The notes beneath the pieces are model-generated. The model was not told the DNA's origin and made no database searches. It worked only from the letters and a program-made list of their open reading frames with translations. The position numbers were made by a program, and so were the translations under genes. Positions 9,985 through 18,972 of a stretch of DNA of 64,000 nt are shown one piece after another. Position 1 is the first letter of the stretch; each line of letters starts with the position of its first letter. Origin of the DNA: Cryobacterium sp. Y57 (lineage in GTDB: Bacteria; Actinomycetota; Actinomycetes; Actinomycetales; Microbacteriaceae); contig NZ_PJJL01000073.1 in assembly GCF_002929505.1 (NCBI RefSeq), positions 248,001 through 312,000 of the forward strand, in the 5' to 3' direction.

Positions 9985-11051
9985 GAATCGTCGTCGACTG
10001 CCGCTACGTGCGTCTGGATCACCACGACGGCATCAGCCGATACATCGCTGGCCTGGTCACAGAACTGGGCCGATTGCATCCGCTCACCATGCTGATCAGT
10101 GACCACCGCCAGCTCGGGATGCTACCCGCCCTGCCCTGGCAGCTCGTACGCGCCCCGACCAGTCTGCTCGAACCGTTCATCGCTCTCGCGGTCAACCGGT
10201 TGCAGCCCGACGTCGTTTTCAGCCCCATGCAGACCATGGGTTCTTGGGGCCGCAAATACCGGTTGTTCCTAACCGTGCACGACCTCATCTATTACCGCAA
10301 TCGCACACCCCCGCATGACCTTGCACCGTTGATCCGGCTGCTCTGGCGCGCCTATCACCTCTCCTTTTGGCCGCAACGGATGCTGCTGAACGGCGCCGAC
10401 GGCATTGTGACCGTGTCCGAAACCACCCGTTCACTGATCAACGAGCATCACCTCACCCGGCGGCCGATCACCGTGGTGCCGAACGCCGCCGACCCTGTTC
10501 CCGGCGCCCCTACCCACCGGAGTATGCCGGAAACGACCCGCCTGATTTACATGGGGTCGTTCATGCCGTACAAGAACCTCGACACGCTGGTCATGGCTCT
10601 GGCTGACCTGCCAGATCACGAACTGCACCTGCTCAGCCGGGTGTCGGCGACGGAACGAACACGGCTGACCCGTTTGGCAACGCAAGCCCGGCTGGTCTTT
10701 CATGATGGGGTGACCGATGAGGAGTATCACCGCCTGGTGCGCTCGGCGACGGCGCTCGTGACCGCCTCTCTCGATGAGGGCTTTGGAATTCCCCTGGTTG
10801 AGGCGATGGGCCTCGGCATTCCCGTTGTGGTCAGCGATATCGCAATCTTTCGTGAGATCGGCGGAGCTGCCGCGCTGTACTTCGATCCGCGCAGTGCTGA
10901 CGCAATCGCAGCAGCCGTGCGTCGCCTGGCGCTTCCGGGGGAGTGGGAAACGCGATCGGCTCTCTCGATCAAGCAGGCCGCTCGGTTCACCTGGGCGGAG
11001 TCGGCCCGCACGCTGCTCGGGGTGTTGGAGGGGACAAAACCCATCGCGTGA
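9981..11051 (+). CDS. GT4-family glycosyltransferase
   Basis: The 356-residue protein has a GT-B fold: DGISRYIAGL near the N-terminus, TVHDLIYY in the middle, and a C-terminal nucleotide-sugar domain with YMGSFMPYKN and the E-x7-E motif EGFGIPLVE. VPNAA before the linker is typical of mannosyl- and glucosyltransferases of family GT4. No signal peptide or membrane segment is seen, so it acts on the cytosolic face. Donor and acceptor cannot be told from sequence. The start overlaps the upstream hydrolase stop by 4 bases. Confidence 0.85.
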   Translation: MRIVVDCRYVRLDHHDGISRYIAGLVTELGRLHPLTMLISDHRQLGMLPALPWQLVRAPTSLLEPFIALAVNRLQPDVVFSPMQTMGSWGRKYRLFLTVHDLIYYRNRTPPHDLAPLIRLLWRAYHLSFWPQRMLLNGADGIVTVSETTRSLINEHHLTRRPITVVPNAADPVPGAPTHRSMPETTRLIYMGSFMPYKNLDTLVMALADLPDHELHLLSRVSATERTRLTRLATQARLVFHDGVTDEEYHRLVRSATALVTASLDEGFGIPLVEAMGLGIPVVVSDIAIFREIGGAAALYFDPRSADAIAAAVRRLALPGEWETRSALSIKQAARFTWAESARTLLGVLEGTKPIA

Positions 11052-11119
11052 CGGGTGCCGCAACTAGACTGTGCGATTGTCTCCGACATGGTTTTCCCGC
11101 ACGACCAAGCGTCGCAGGG

Positions 11120-11773
11120 TCAGGGTAACGCCGGCGCGACAGCCTCGCCACGATCGCCGGGCGATCGGATCGTCGCATCGAAGTGGGTCAGTGATAGCTG
11201 ATCGTTCTCCCACCGAAAATCGTGCACCGATCCATTGGCAATGAACTCGCCGTGACGCGGGCGGTCCCCGTCGGTGAGGTGACGCAGCAACGCACCAATG
11301 ATCCCGCCATGGCTCAATATCAGAACGGACTGACCGGCGCGCCCGACGGCCAACCCCGCCAGCGCTGCGAGCACTCGGTCGACGACGTCGCGGCGGGTTT
11401 CGAGGCCAGGAACGGCCACACCGTCGGGAAACCGGTGTTGGCGTTCAGTGAAGGTGAGCCCCTCGATAGCGCCATGGTGGCGTTCGGTCAGGGAGGGAAT
11501 CACGACGGGTTCGTCCAGCCCGAGTTCGGTGGCAATGATTGTGGCTGATTCAGCGGCGCGCAGCAGCGGGCTGGTCGCTATTGCATTCCAGTGTCGGTTC
11601 CGCAGGCGCGCCGCCGCTGCAACCACCTCAGCCCGCCCAGCAGCGTTGAGCGGGATATCCGTGCGACCTTGAATGCGCTGGTGCAGATTCCAATCGGTCT
11701 GGCCGTGGCGCACGATGGAGAAAACGGTCGTGCGTGATTCACCAGTCGGATTGGTGCTTCGCCGGGCGGACAC
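11120..11773 (-). CDS. Histidine phosphatase (phosphoglycerate-mutase-like)
   Basis: The 217-residue protein has the phosphohistidine RHGQT motif near residue 23, the second arginine in TSPLLRA, the acid ERHHGAIEG and the second histidine in LSHGG. This set marks the histidine phosphatase superfamily; the substrate (a sugar phosphate or a cofactor such as alpha-ribazole phosphate) cannot be read from it. The start is GTG 11771-11773. It lies 6 bases downstream of the sirtuin gene on the same strand and is probably cotranscribed with it. Confidence 0.85.
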   Translation of the reverse strand: MSARRSTNPTGESRTTVFSIVRHGQTDWNLHQRIQGRTDIPLNAAGRAEVVAAAARLRNRHWNAIATSPLLRAAESATIIATELGLDEPVVIPSLTERHHGAIEGLTFTERQHRFPDGVAVPGLETRRDVVDRVLAALAGLAVGRAGQSVLILSHGGIIGALLRHLTDGDRPRHGEFIANGSVHDFRWENDQLSLTHFDATIRSPGDRGEAVAPALP

Positions 11774-11779
11774 GAACGG

Positions 11780-12703
11780 TCAGCCCAGCAGTCGTTCGGT
11801 CAAGGCGGCGAGGGTTTCGGAGGTACCGGCTTCGAGTTTGTGCAGCGCACGCCCATCACCCTTGGTGACGCCGCGGTTGATGACAATGATGGGCAGCCTG
11901 CGCCGACGAGCCTGTTCCACCAGGCGGATGCCGGAATTGACGGCCAGCGAAGATCCTGCCACGACGAGGGCGTCGGCGCCCTGGATCACAGCGGATGCCT
12001 CGAGAAATGTTTCCGTGGGAACGAGCTCACCGAAAAAGACAACGTTTGGCTTGAGCATGCCCCCGCACACCGTGCAGTTCGGCACGACGAAGTCATCGAT
12101 ATTTCCCACGTCGGCATCGCCGTCGGGAGCTATGCGGATGCTTTCCGGGTGGCGGAGCACGGGATTGTCCGTTTCGAGCCTGGCAGCGATGCTGTCCCGG
12201 CCGAACGCCTGGCCACAGGTCAGACAGATCACCCGGTCGAGGGAGCCGTGCAGTTCGACGACATGGCGTGAGCCGGCGCGGGTATGCAGGCCATCTACGT
12301 TCTGGGTGATGATGCCGGCGATGGCACCGGCGTTTTCCAACTGCACCAGCGAGCGATGCCCGAGGTTGGGTTCAGCCTGGCGGAACACTCGCCAGCCCAA
12401 ATGGCTGCCAGCCCAGTAGCGTTTGCGCGATCGTTCATCGGCGACGAAGGTCTGAAAGGTCATCGGAGTGCGGATCGGTGCCCCCGCGCCCCGATAGTCC
12501 GGAATGCCGGAATCGGTGCTGAGTCCGGCACCGGTGAGGACGGCGGCACGTTTGCCGCGCAGCAGGGTGGCTACAGCATCCACTGCCCGCTCGGAATCGA
12601 GGGCGACCGCCGAGGCGAGCACAGCGGCGGCATCGGGAGCGCCGGTAGGTTCGAGCGCGTCGCCAGGCGCCGTTTCGGTGGGCAGGGCCGAGTCGGCTGT
12701 CAC
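11780..12703 (-). CDS. Sir2-family NAD-dependent protein deacylase
   Basis: The 307-residue protein shows the sirtuin GAGLSTDSGIPDYRG NAD-binding motif, TQNVDGLHTRAG, the catalytic histidine in ELHGS, and two CxxC zinc pairs (CLTC and CTVC). VVFFGE and SSLAVNS complete the family pattern. It should remove acyl groups from lysines using NAD+. GTG 12701-12703 is chosen because AAAGGAG lies 7 bases upstream; an in-frame TTG 42 bases earlier has no such site. The first 40 residues are Ala/Pro-rich and probably disordered. Confidence 0.9.
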   Translation of the reverse strand: MTADSALPTETAPGDALEPTGAPDAAAVLASAVALDSERAVDAVATLLRGKRAAVLTGAGLSTDSGIPDYRGAGAPIRTPMTFQTFVADERSRKRYWAGSHLGWRVFRQAEPNLGHRSLVQLENAGAIAGIITQNVDGLHTRAGSRHVVELHGSLDRVICLTCGQAFGRDSIAARLETDNPVLRHPESIRIAPDGDADVGNIDDFVVPNCTVCGGMLKPNVVFFGELVPTETFLEASAVIQGADALVVAGSSLAVNSGIRLVEQARRRRLPIIVINRGVTKGDGRALHKLEAGTSETLAALTERLLG

Positions 12704-12842
12704 CGGTGCTCCTTTCACGCAGAGATGGGCGAACGAGCTGAACAAAATACCCGTTACCTGATTCTAAACTCGTCTGTTTTCCTGTTTGACTACCTACCTG
12801 TCAGGCTTGAGGTCAGTCACTCGTCTCGGAAGGCACTACTTC

Positions 12843-13652
12843 GTGCAGATCACCCGCATTACCGACCTGTCTAGTGCGGGTCTCGCCGACTATTCGCGGT
12901 TGACCGATGTCGCTCTCCGACGGGTTCTCGAACCGGCCGGCGGGTTGTATATCGCTGAGTCACCCAAGGTGATCGCTCGGGCGCTGAACGCCGGGCATCG
13001 GCCCCGGTCCCTGCTGATTCAGGAACAGTGGATGCCGGACGCCGCGCGTTTGCTGGTCGACTGGCCCGACGTGCCGGTTTACGTGGGTGAGCCTGGCGTG
13101 CTGGAGCAGCTCACCGGCTACAACCTGCACCGCGGAGCGCTCGCCGCCATGCACCGTCCGGTGCTGGAACCAGTCGAAGCGCTGCTGACGAGTGCCCGCC
13201 GCATTGTGATCCTTGAAGACATCGTCGACCACACGAACGTCGGCGCCATTTTTCGTTCGGTTGCCGGGCTCGGTGCCGATGCCGTGCTGATCACCCCACG
13301 CTGCGCGGACCCGCTCTACCGGCGAAGTGTGCGCGTGAGCATGGGCACGGTGCTGCAGGTACCGTGGACTCGCCTGCCGGAGTGGAGCGTGGCCACCCCG
13401 CTGTTGCACGCCGCGGGGTTTCACCTGGCAGCCCTGGCGCTGGCCGACGACGCGGTCTCTCTCGACGTGTTCGCCGAGGCGGTGCCCGAACGGCTCGCCA
13501 TCATCCTCGGCGCGGAGGGCGATGGGCTCAGTCAGCACGCTTTGGCTGCCGCCGATACGGTCGTGACGATTCCCATGTTGCACGGCGTCGACTCGCTCAA
13601 TGTCGCCTCGGCGAGCGCGGTTGCGCTCTACGCCCTGCGCGTTCGCTCGTGA
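12843..13652 (+). CDS. SpoU/TrmH-family RNA 2'-O-methyltransferase
   Basis: The 269-residue protein has the SPOUT knot motifs: NVGAIFRSVAGLGAD, ILGAEGDGLS and IPMLHGVDSLNVASASAVALY. An N-terminal substrate-binding part (RVLEPAGGLYIAESPKVI) precedes the catalytic domain. It should methylate a ribose in rRNA or tRNA with AdoMet; the exact target is unknown. The open frame begins at a TTG 57 bases earlier, but GTG 12843 has GGAAGG 9 bases upstream and fits family length. Confidence 0.87.
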   Translation: MQITRITDLSSAGLADYSRLTDVALRRVLEPAGGLYIAESPKVIARALNAGHRPRSLLIQEQWMPDAARLLVDWPDVPVYVGEPGVLEQLTGYNLHRGALAAMHRPVLEPVEALLTSARRIVILEDIVDHTNVGAIFRSVAGLGADAVLITPRCADPLYRRSVRVSMGTVLQVPWTRLPEWSVATPLLHAAGFHLAALALADDAVSLDVFAEAVPERLAIILGAEGDGLSQHALAAADTVVTIPMLHGVDSLNVASASAVALYALRVRS

Positions 13653-13685
13653 ACTCGGCGGGCCGGCTGCGCGCCGCGAAGAAGT

Positions 13686-13691
13686 TAGGCT
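13686..13691 (+). promoter_or_regulatory. -10 box of carboxypeptidase-like gene, leaderless promoter
   Basis: TAGGCT is followed by 6 nt and ATG 13698; no Shine-Dalgarno sequence is present. Confidence 0.55.
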
Positions 13692-13697
13692 GATCGG

Positions 13698-14939
13698 ATG
13701 TCTCCCTCCCGGCGTGTCCTCCTCCGACGCCGAAGACTGGCCGTCTTCAGCATTCTCCTCGTCGTACTGGGCGGAATCGGCTACGTTGGCGCCACCAACC
13801 TTGCTCCCGTACCGGGTAGCGCCGCGTCGATCGTGCAGCCGGATGCGCTCTCCCAGCCGGCGGCTGCACCGGCCTGGCCGGCCTTTGGCGCGAGCGCTAT
13901 CGGCGCGGTCGGTTTTCCCGGTGTTCTGGCCTCGACCGGCCAGGAAGACACGGTGCCGATCGCGAGCATTGCAAAAATGGTGACAGCTCTGGTCGTCCTC
14001 GATGCCAAGCCACTCGGTGCGGGCGAGGACGGACCCGACATCACCTTCACCGACGCTGACGTGGACAGGTACTACGACGCGATCGCCGAGAACGGTTCGG
14101 TGGCACCCGTCGTCTCGGGGATGGTGCTCACGCAACGTGAGGCTTTTGAGGCAATGCTGCTGCCGTCGGCCAATAATTATGCGTCTTCCCTCGCGGTGTG
14201 GGCGTACGGATCCGCGGACAATTATCTGGCGACGGCGAAAACCTGGCTGGCCGACCACACCCTGACCCAGACCAGTATCGCGGATACCAGCGGTCTCTCC
14301 GCGTCGAGCGTCAGCAGCCTGGCCGACCTGGTGGAGATCGGCCAGCTCGTCGTGGGCCACCCGGCCCTCGCCGAAATCGTCGCCCTCCCGTCGGCGGTCC
14401 TGCCGGTCATCGGAACCATTACCAACACGAACAAGCTGCTTGGCAAAGATGGCGTCGACGGCATCAAGACGGGCACAACGGATGTTGCCGGTGCGTGTCT
14501 GTTGTTCTCGACCGATTTCACTATCGGCACCCACACGGTCACCCTTGTCGGTGTCGTTCTCGGCGGGGACACGCACTCCAAGCTCAATTCGGCCATTGCC
14601 GCGCTGATCGACAGCGTCCAGCCTGGCTTTCACGAGGTCGTCCTGGCCGAAGAAGGCGCCGTGTTCGGCAGCTATACGACACCGTGGGGTGACGTGAGCG
14701 ACATCGTCGCCGAGCGGGCGGCATCCGTTCTGGTCTGGTCGGACTCGCCGATCTCGGGCACCGTCACGGCCAAGGACGTGCAACTCGGTCATGCCGGTGA
14801 CGAGGTGGGCGAGGTGTCCTTCACGATCGGTGCCGCAACGCCGACGACGGTGACCGTGCCGCTCGAATTGCAGCACACCCTCGCGGATCCCGGCCCGGCT
14901 TGGCGCATGGGACACCCCGGCGAGCTTGTCGCCGGCTGA
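13698..14939 (+). CDS. D-alanyl-D-alanine carboxypeptidase-like protein (S11)
   Basis: The 413-residue protein has an arginine-rich N-terminus and a hydrophobic segment at residues 15-31 that should anchor or export it. The penicillin-binding triad is complete: S90-I-A-K93, S157-A-N159 and K257-T-G259. It therefore probably trims D-Ala from peptidoglycan stem peptides outside the membrane. The spacing between SxxK and SxN is wide because of an inserted segment (residues 105-140). A beta-rich C-terminal part follows the catalytic domain. Transcription probably starts at the ATG. Confidence 0.85.
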   Translation: MSPSRRVLLRRRRLAVFSILLVVLGGIGYVGATNLAPVPGSAASIVQPDALSQPAAAPAWPAFGASAIGAVGFPGVLASTGQEDTVPIASIAKMVTALVVLDAKPLGAGEDGPDITFTDADVDRYYDAIAENGSVAPVVSGMVLTQREAFEAMLLPSANNYASSLAVWAYGSADNYLATAKTWLADHTLTQTSIADTSGLSASSVSSLADLVEIGQLVVGHPALAEIVALPSAVLPVIGTITNTNKLLGKDGVDGIKTGTTDVAGACLLFSTDFTIGTHTVTLVGVVLGGDTHSKLNSAIAALIDSVQPGFHEVVLAEEGAVFGSYTTPWGDVSDIVAERAASVLVWSDSPISGTVTAKDVQLGHAGDEVGEVSFTIGAATPTTVTVPLELQHTLADPGPAWRMGHPGELVAG

Positions 14940-14953
14940 CCTCGCCGCGCCAT

Positions 14954-14998
14954 CCCGACTCACCCCGTCCCGACTTACCCCGTCCGGACTCACCTGAT
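14954..14998. repeat. 15-bp tandem repeat, 3 imperfect copies
   Basis: The unit is CCCGACTCACCCCGT, with copies at 14954, 14969 and 14984. The array begins 15 bases after the carboxypeptidase stop and ends 29 bases before the stop of the convergent SGNH hydrolase gene, so it is intergenic. Confidence 0.8.
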
Positions 14999-15026
14999 CC
15001 GGAACCTACGGCGCAGGCACAAGCGG

Positions 15027-15815
15027 TCAAACCGGCGGCAGGGTGAACGGGCCGGCGTCTGGTCGTTTGGGCAGCACGTGGTCGCCGGAGGATTGGTGGC
15101 GCACCCGGCGCAGAACCCAGGGCACAAGGTATTCCCGCGCCCAGACGAGGTCTTCCGTGCGGGCCTGACGCCACGTGGTGCCCGGCATAGGCTCCGGTGC
15201 GCTCGGTGCGAGGGAACTCGTCACGTTGAGGGTCTGCAGCACCATGCGCGCGACTGTGTGGTGCCCCAGCGCGTTGAGATGCAGCCGATCCGGAGCCCAC
15301 ATGCGAGGGTTCTGAATCTCGGTCAACTGCCACATGTCGGCCACGATGCAGTCGTACTTGGTGGCGATCGCCCGAATGTTTTCGTTGTAGATGGCCACTT
15401 TACCGCGAATGCTGCGAAAAACAGGGGAGAAGCCCACATCCGCGCCGGTGAACAGCACGACTGTCGCGCCAAAGTGCGTCAGCCGGGAAATCGCTGCGTC
15501 CAAGCGTGCTGCAATGGAATCAGGGTCGGTCCCTGGTCGAAGCACGTCGTTACCGCCCGCCGAGATGGTGATCAGGTCGGGTCGTAGCGCGAGGGCAGGT
15601 TCGACCTGTTCGTCGACAATCTGCCGGATGAGTTTGCCACGGACCGCGAGGTTGGCATAGGCGAAATCCTCGGTGCCGTCACTGAGAATCTCGGCAACCC
15701 GATCTGCCCAGCCACGATGCCCGCCGGGGCTCTGTTGCTCGGGATCGCCAATGCCTTCGGTGAACGAATCGCCAAGAGCGACGTAGCGCGACCATGGATG
15801 CTGTTGCTTCGTCAT
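15027..15815 (-). CDS. SGNH/GDSL-family hydrolase
   Basis: The 262-residue protein has all four SGNH blocks: GDSFTEG (Ser nucleophile) near residue 16, a glycine in NLAVRGK, GGND with the oxyanion asparagine, and DRLHLNALGH with the catalytic Asp-His. It has no signal peptide, so it is a cytosolic esterase or lipase-like enzyme of unknown substrate. ATG 15813-15815 is chosen because the GDSF block then lies at the usual distance; the frame is open upstream but is antisense to nothing conserved. About 60 C-terminal residues extend past the catalytic histidine. Confidence 0.85.
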   Translation of the reverse strand: MTKQQHPWSRYVALGDSFTEGIGDPEQQSPGGHRGWADRVAEILSDGTEDFAYANLAVRGKLIRQIVDEQVEPALALRPDLITISAGGNDVLRPGTDPDSIAARLDAAISRLTHFGATVVLFTGADVGFSPVFRSIRGKVAIYNENIRAIATKYDCIVADMWQLTEIQNPRMWAPDRLHLNALGHHTVARMVLQTLNVTSSLAPSAPEPMPGTTWRQARTEDLVWAREYLVPWVLRRVRHQSSGDHVLPKRPDAGPFTLPPV

Positions 15816-15902
15816 CGATCTATTCTGTCGGAACTCCCAGTCCTGGGTCGAACCGAGCGAGGCGAACGCGAACGTCGGTGGGCTTTGGTAGATTTGGAAG
15901 AC

Positions 15903-17720
15903 GTGAATACTCCATCGGTTTTCGGTCCCGCGCAGGGAACAAGTGCAGCCGAACACCTATCGCCGTCATTCCCCGAACGCGCGGCCTGGGGTACGGCCGG
16001 CAAGCTGCGTGCCTGGCAGGCTGAAGCGCTGGAAGCCTATTTCGTGCACGAACCCCGGGACTTCCTGGCCGCGGCTACACCGGGCGCCGGCAAGACCACC
16101 TTCGCCCTGCGACTGGCTGCGGAACTACGCTCCCGACGCACGATTGATCGCATCACCGTCGTGGCGCCGACCGAGCATCTCAAGAATCAGTGGGCGGACG
16201 CCGCAGCGCGCGCAGGGATCCGTCTCGATCCAATGTTCAAGAACGCTGATCGTAGCTACGGCAGCCACTATCACGGGGTCGTCGTGACCTACGCGCAGGT
16301 AGCCGCTCGCGCTGCCCTGCACAAACAGATCACCGAGTCGAGTCGTACCCTTGTCATCCTCGACGAGATTCACCACGGGGGAGATGCCCTGAGCTGGGGC
16401 GACGCGATCCGGGAGGCCTTCGGCCCGGCCACCAGGCGCCTCTCGCTGACCGGGACGCCGTTTCGCTCGGATACTTCACCGATCCCCTTCGTCAGTTACC
16501 TGCCGGACAAGCACGGCATCCGCATGTCGCAGAGCGATTATGCCTACGGCTACGGGCGCGCCCTCGCCGATGGCGTCGTGCGCCCGGTGATGTTCATGGT
16601 GTACGCCGGGCACATGAAGTGGCGCACCAGGGCCGGTGATGAAATGGAAGCCAAGCTCGGCGAGGGCAATACTAAGGACATCACCAGCCAGGCCTGGCGC
16701 ACCGCGCTCGAGCCCAGCGGGCAATGGATTCCGTCGGTATTGCGCGCCGCGAACTCTCGCCTGACCGAGGTGCGGCACGGCATTCCGGATGCCGGTGGTC
16801 TCGTCATTGCCACCGACCAGACCGCCGCACGTGCCTACGCCGTCATTCTCGAGGACATTTGCGGCGAGCCGGTCACCATCGTGCTCTCCGACGAGAAGGA
16901 GTCGAGCGACCGCATCGATGAGTTCTCCAAGAACACCCGTCGGTGGATGGTCGCCGTGCGCATGGTGTCGGAGGGCGTGGATGTGCCACGCCTGGCCGTC
17001 GGCGTATACGCAACCAGTGCGGCAACCCCGCTGTACTTTGCCCAGGCAATCGGCCGGTTCGTGCGAGCCCGGCGACGTGGTGAGACGGCATCCATTTTTC
17101 TGCCCAACGTTCCCGGGCTGCTCAGCCTCGCCAACGCGCTCGAATTAGAACGCGATCACGCCCTCGACCGCAGCAATCGTGAAGACGGCGATGACGGCAT
17201 GTACAACCCCGAAGATGCCATGGTCGCAGCGGCGAACAAGGAGGACAAGGCTTCGGATGATCTTGGCCTGGACGACTTCACCTGGCAGGCACTGGACTCG
17301 CAGGCGACCTTCGACATGGTCATGTTCGACGGTGACGAGTTCGGAGAGCTCGCCGAACCCGGCACCGATGAAGAATTTGATTTCATCGGCATCCCTGGCC
17401 TGCTCGAACCGGAACAAGTGTCGGAGTTGCTGCGGCAACGCCAGTCGCGCCAGTCCAAACGGTCATCTGACAAACGCAAAGACCCGGTGACGGGCGAGAT
17501 CGCCCCGCTTGAACCGCCGCCGCTGTATCGCACGCTCAAGGAACAGCGCACACTGCTGTCGAGCCTGGTCGGCATGTGGTCCAAACTCGCCAATGAACCC
17601 CACGGAATGATCCACGCCGAACTTCGCCGATTGTGCGGCGGTCCGGCCGTCGCGCAGGCCAGCGTCACCCAGCTGCAGATGCGCATCGATCTGCTGCGTC
17701 GCCGCCTCGGGCGCAGCTAG
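15903..17720 (+). CDS. SF2 DEAD/DEAH-type helicase
   Basis: The 605-residue protein has Walker A TPGAGKTT near residue 60, DEIHH (motif II), LTGTPFRS (motif III) and QAIGRFVRARR (motif VI), so both RecA-like lobes are present. It resembles the type III restriction/RecG-like helicases common in Microbacteriaceae and Micrococcaceae, with an acidic insertion (residues 430-500) and a helical C-terminus. The nucleic-acid substrate is unknown. No methylase or nuclease partner is adjacent. GTG 15903 has TTGGAAG upstream; the frame is open earlier but would overlap the divergent SGNH gene. Confidence 0.85.
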   Translation: MNTPSVFGPAQGTSAAEHLSPSFPERAAWGTAGKLRAWQAEALEAYFVHEPRDFLAAATPGAGKTTFALRLAAELRSRRTIDRITVVAPTEHLKNQWADAAARAGIRLDPMFKNADRSYGSHYHGVVVTYAQVAARAALHKQITESSRTLVILDEIHHGGDALSWGDAIREAFGPATRRLSLTGTPFRSDTSPIPFVSYLPDKHGIRMSQSDYAYGYGRALADGVVRPVMFMVYAGHMKWRTRAGDEMEAKLGEGNTKDITSQAWRTALEPSGQWIPSVLRAANSRLTEVRHGIPDAGGLVIATDQTAARAYAVILEDICGEPVTIVLSDEKESSDRIDEFSKNTRRWMVAVRMVSEGVDVPRLAVGVYATSAATPLYFAQAIGRFVRARRRGETASIFLPNVPGLLSLANALELERDHALDRSNREDGDDGMYNPEDAMVAAANKEDKASDDLGLDDFTWQALDSQATFDMVMFDGDEFGELAEPGTDEEFDFIGIPGLLEPEQVSELLRQRQSRQSKRSSDKRKDPVTGEIAPLEPPPLYRTLKEQRTLLSSLVGMWSKLANEPHGMIHAELRRLCGGPAVAQASVTQLQMRIDLLRRRLGRS

Positions 17721-17884
17721 CAGCGGCCATTCCGGCATGCACGGCATGAGTTTCACGATGTGACGACGGTGGCAACACGACCACACGGGAGCAGATGCTG
17801 TGTTCTCGTGCCAGTGTCGATGCAGACCCTTGCGAATCATTTGCTCGAATCGCATAAACTGCTTAGTAACGAGGGAGTCTGTTG

Positions 17885-18364
17885 ATGGAATCGAAGAAGC
17901 CGGAACTCGACCGGGTTGACCGCGCACTGTTGCGAGCCCTATCGGTCAATGCGCGGGCTTCGGGAGCTGCCCTGGCAAGCGAAATCGGTGTCGCCGAGTC
18001 CACCGTGTCCCTGCGCCTCCGCCGGTTACAGCAGCTCGGCCACATTCGTGGCTACCGGGCCAATATCGACCTGGCTGCGCTCGGTGCCAGCCTGCAGGCC
18101 CTTATCTCGGTGCGGTTGGCCAAACACGCCAGAGTGCAGATCGATGACTTTCGTAACGCAGCCCCGCACTGGCCGGGCGTGATCGGGCTGTTCCACACCG
18201 CAGGTGCCGACGACTATCTGCTGCACGTTGCCGCAGCGGATGCTTCCCACCTGCGTGACTTTGTGCTGGAACACCTTGCGGAGCATCCGGCCGTCGCTCA
18301 CACGGAGACAAACCTGATCTTCGAGTATGTCGACGGCGACGGCTGGCAAGACCTGGTGAAGTAG
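17885..18364 (+). CDS. Lrp/AsnC-family transcriptional regulator
   Basis: The 159-residue protein has an N-terminal winged helix (DRALLRALSVNARASGAALASEIGVAESTVSLRLRRL) and a C-terminal RAM ligand-binding domain (ISVRLAKHAR, GADDYLLHVAAAD). Such proteins form dimers or octamers that bind an amino acid and DNA. The target may be itself or a distant operon, since neighbours are unrelated. ATG 17885 follows a GAGGGAG ribosome site at 17871; a TTG three bases earlier is less likely. Confidence 0.9.
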   Translation: MESKKPELDRVDRALLRALSVNARASGAALASEIGVAESTVSLRLRRLQQLGHIRGYRANIDLAALGASLQALISVRLAKHARVQIDDFRNAAPHWPGVIGLFHTAGADDYLLHVAAADASHLRDFVLEHLAEHPAVAHTETNLIFEYVDGDGWQDLVK

Positions 18365-18411
18365 GGCGACCACGCCACAACGACAGCACGCTGGTACCAA
18401 CCGCTTAAAAC

Positions 18412-18445
18412 AAGAACGCCTCCCGCAAAAGCGGGAGGCGTTCTT
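18412..18445 (-). terminator. Terminator of cold-shock gene
   Basis: A perfect 15-base stem (AAGAACGCCTCCCGC and complement) closes a 4-nt loop. On the minus strand it is followed by a T-rich run, so it ends the csp transcript; the strong stem may also stop the convergent Lrp gene. Confidence 0.85.
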
Positions 18446-18457
18446 CGCAAGCTCTAT

Positions 18458-18661
18458 TTAGAGGGCGCGGATGTTCTCGGCCTGAGGACCCTTGGGGCCC
18501 TGGGTTACCTCGAACTCGACCTTCTGGTTCTCATCGAGGGACTTGTAGCCATTCGACGCGATCGCGGAGTAGTGCGCGAAAACATCGGCGCTTCCGTCGT
18601 CGGGTGCGATGAAGCCGAAGCCCTTTTCAGCGTTGAACCATTTCACGGTACCTGTTGCCAT
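18458..18661 (-). CDS. cspA: Cold-shock protein
   Basis: The 67-residue single cold-shock domain carries RNP1 KGFGFI and an RNP2-like DVFAHY, and ends with the usual PQAENIRAL. It binds single-stranded RNA/DNA and acts as an RNA chaperone. A strong GGAGGAG ribosome site lies just upstream of the ATG. The promoter candidate at 18824-18853 would give a 5' leader of about 155 nt, like those that control cspA translation by temperature. Confidence 0.96.
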   Translation of the reverse strand: MATGTVKWFNAEKGFGFIAPDDGSADVFAHYSAIASNGYKSLDENQKVEFEVTQGPKGPQAENIRAL

Positions 18662-18972
18662 TTGTAAAACTCCTCCAGGAGTGTTAGACCGGCCCCGACT
18701 GTCGGGACCGTTCGTCGCGGTATTCGTCGTCCGCTTCCGAAAGGAATGTGGCGCATCAACCGCGATCCAAGTGAATCACAATCGGTGCGTTTAAGACGTG
18801 CAAGCACTACAACTTCGAGTTCAACACTAGCCCACAAGTCTGGACGGTTTCAAAGTTCCCAGCCTTTTTGACATGAAAGCGTTACGTTTACACAAGAATT
18901 CAGGTGATCTCCGGGGCGACCACTGCTCGGCGAGGCCGCGGGCACGGGTTGGCCGAAACTGGTTACGGCGTG
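18662..18972. other. 311-base stretch without a gene: csp leader and DUF3097 downstream region
   Basis: Bases 18662-18853 hold the likely long leader and promoter of the cold-shock gene. Bases 18854-18972 lie downstream of the DUF3097 stop, and I see no gene, strong hairpin or repeat there. Confidence 0.5.
18824..18853 (-). promoter_or_regulatory. Candidate promoter of cold-shock gene
   Basis: On the minus strand TTGAAA (18848-18853) and TAGTGT (18824-18829) are separated by 18 bases. The start site would be near 18817. Confidence 0.45.

Noticed and set aside
12960-14993. A 677-codon open frame on the minus strand antisense to the methyltransferase and carboxypeptidase genes
   Set aside because: It is rich in Arg, Gly and His with no domain pattern, while both plus-strand genes have clear family motifs. 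High GC keeps antisense frames open.
15717-15902. Upstream extension of the SF2 helicase
   Set aside because: It overlaps the divergent SGNH hydrolase and lacks family similarity; GTG 15903 has a ribosome site.
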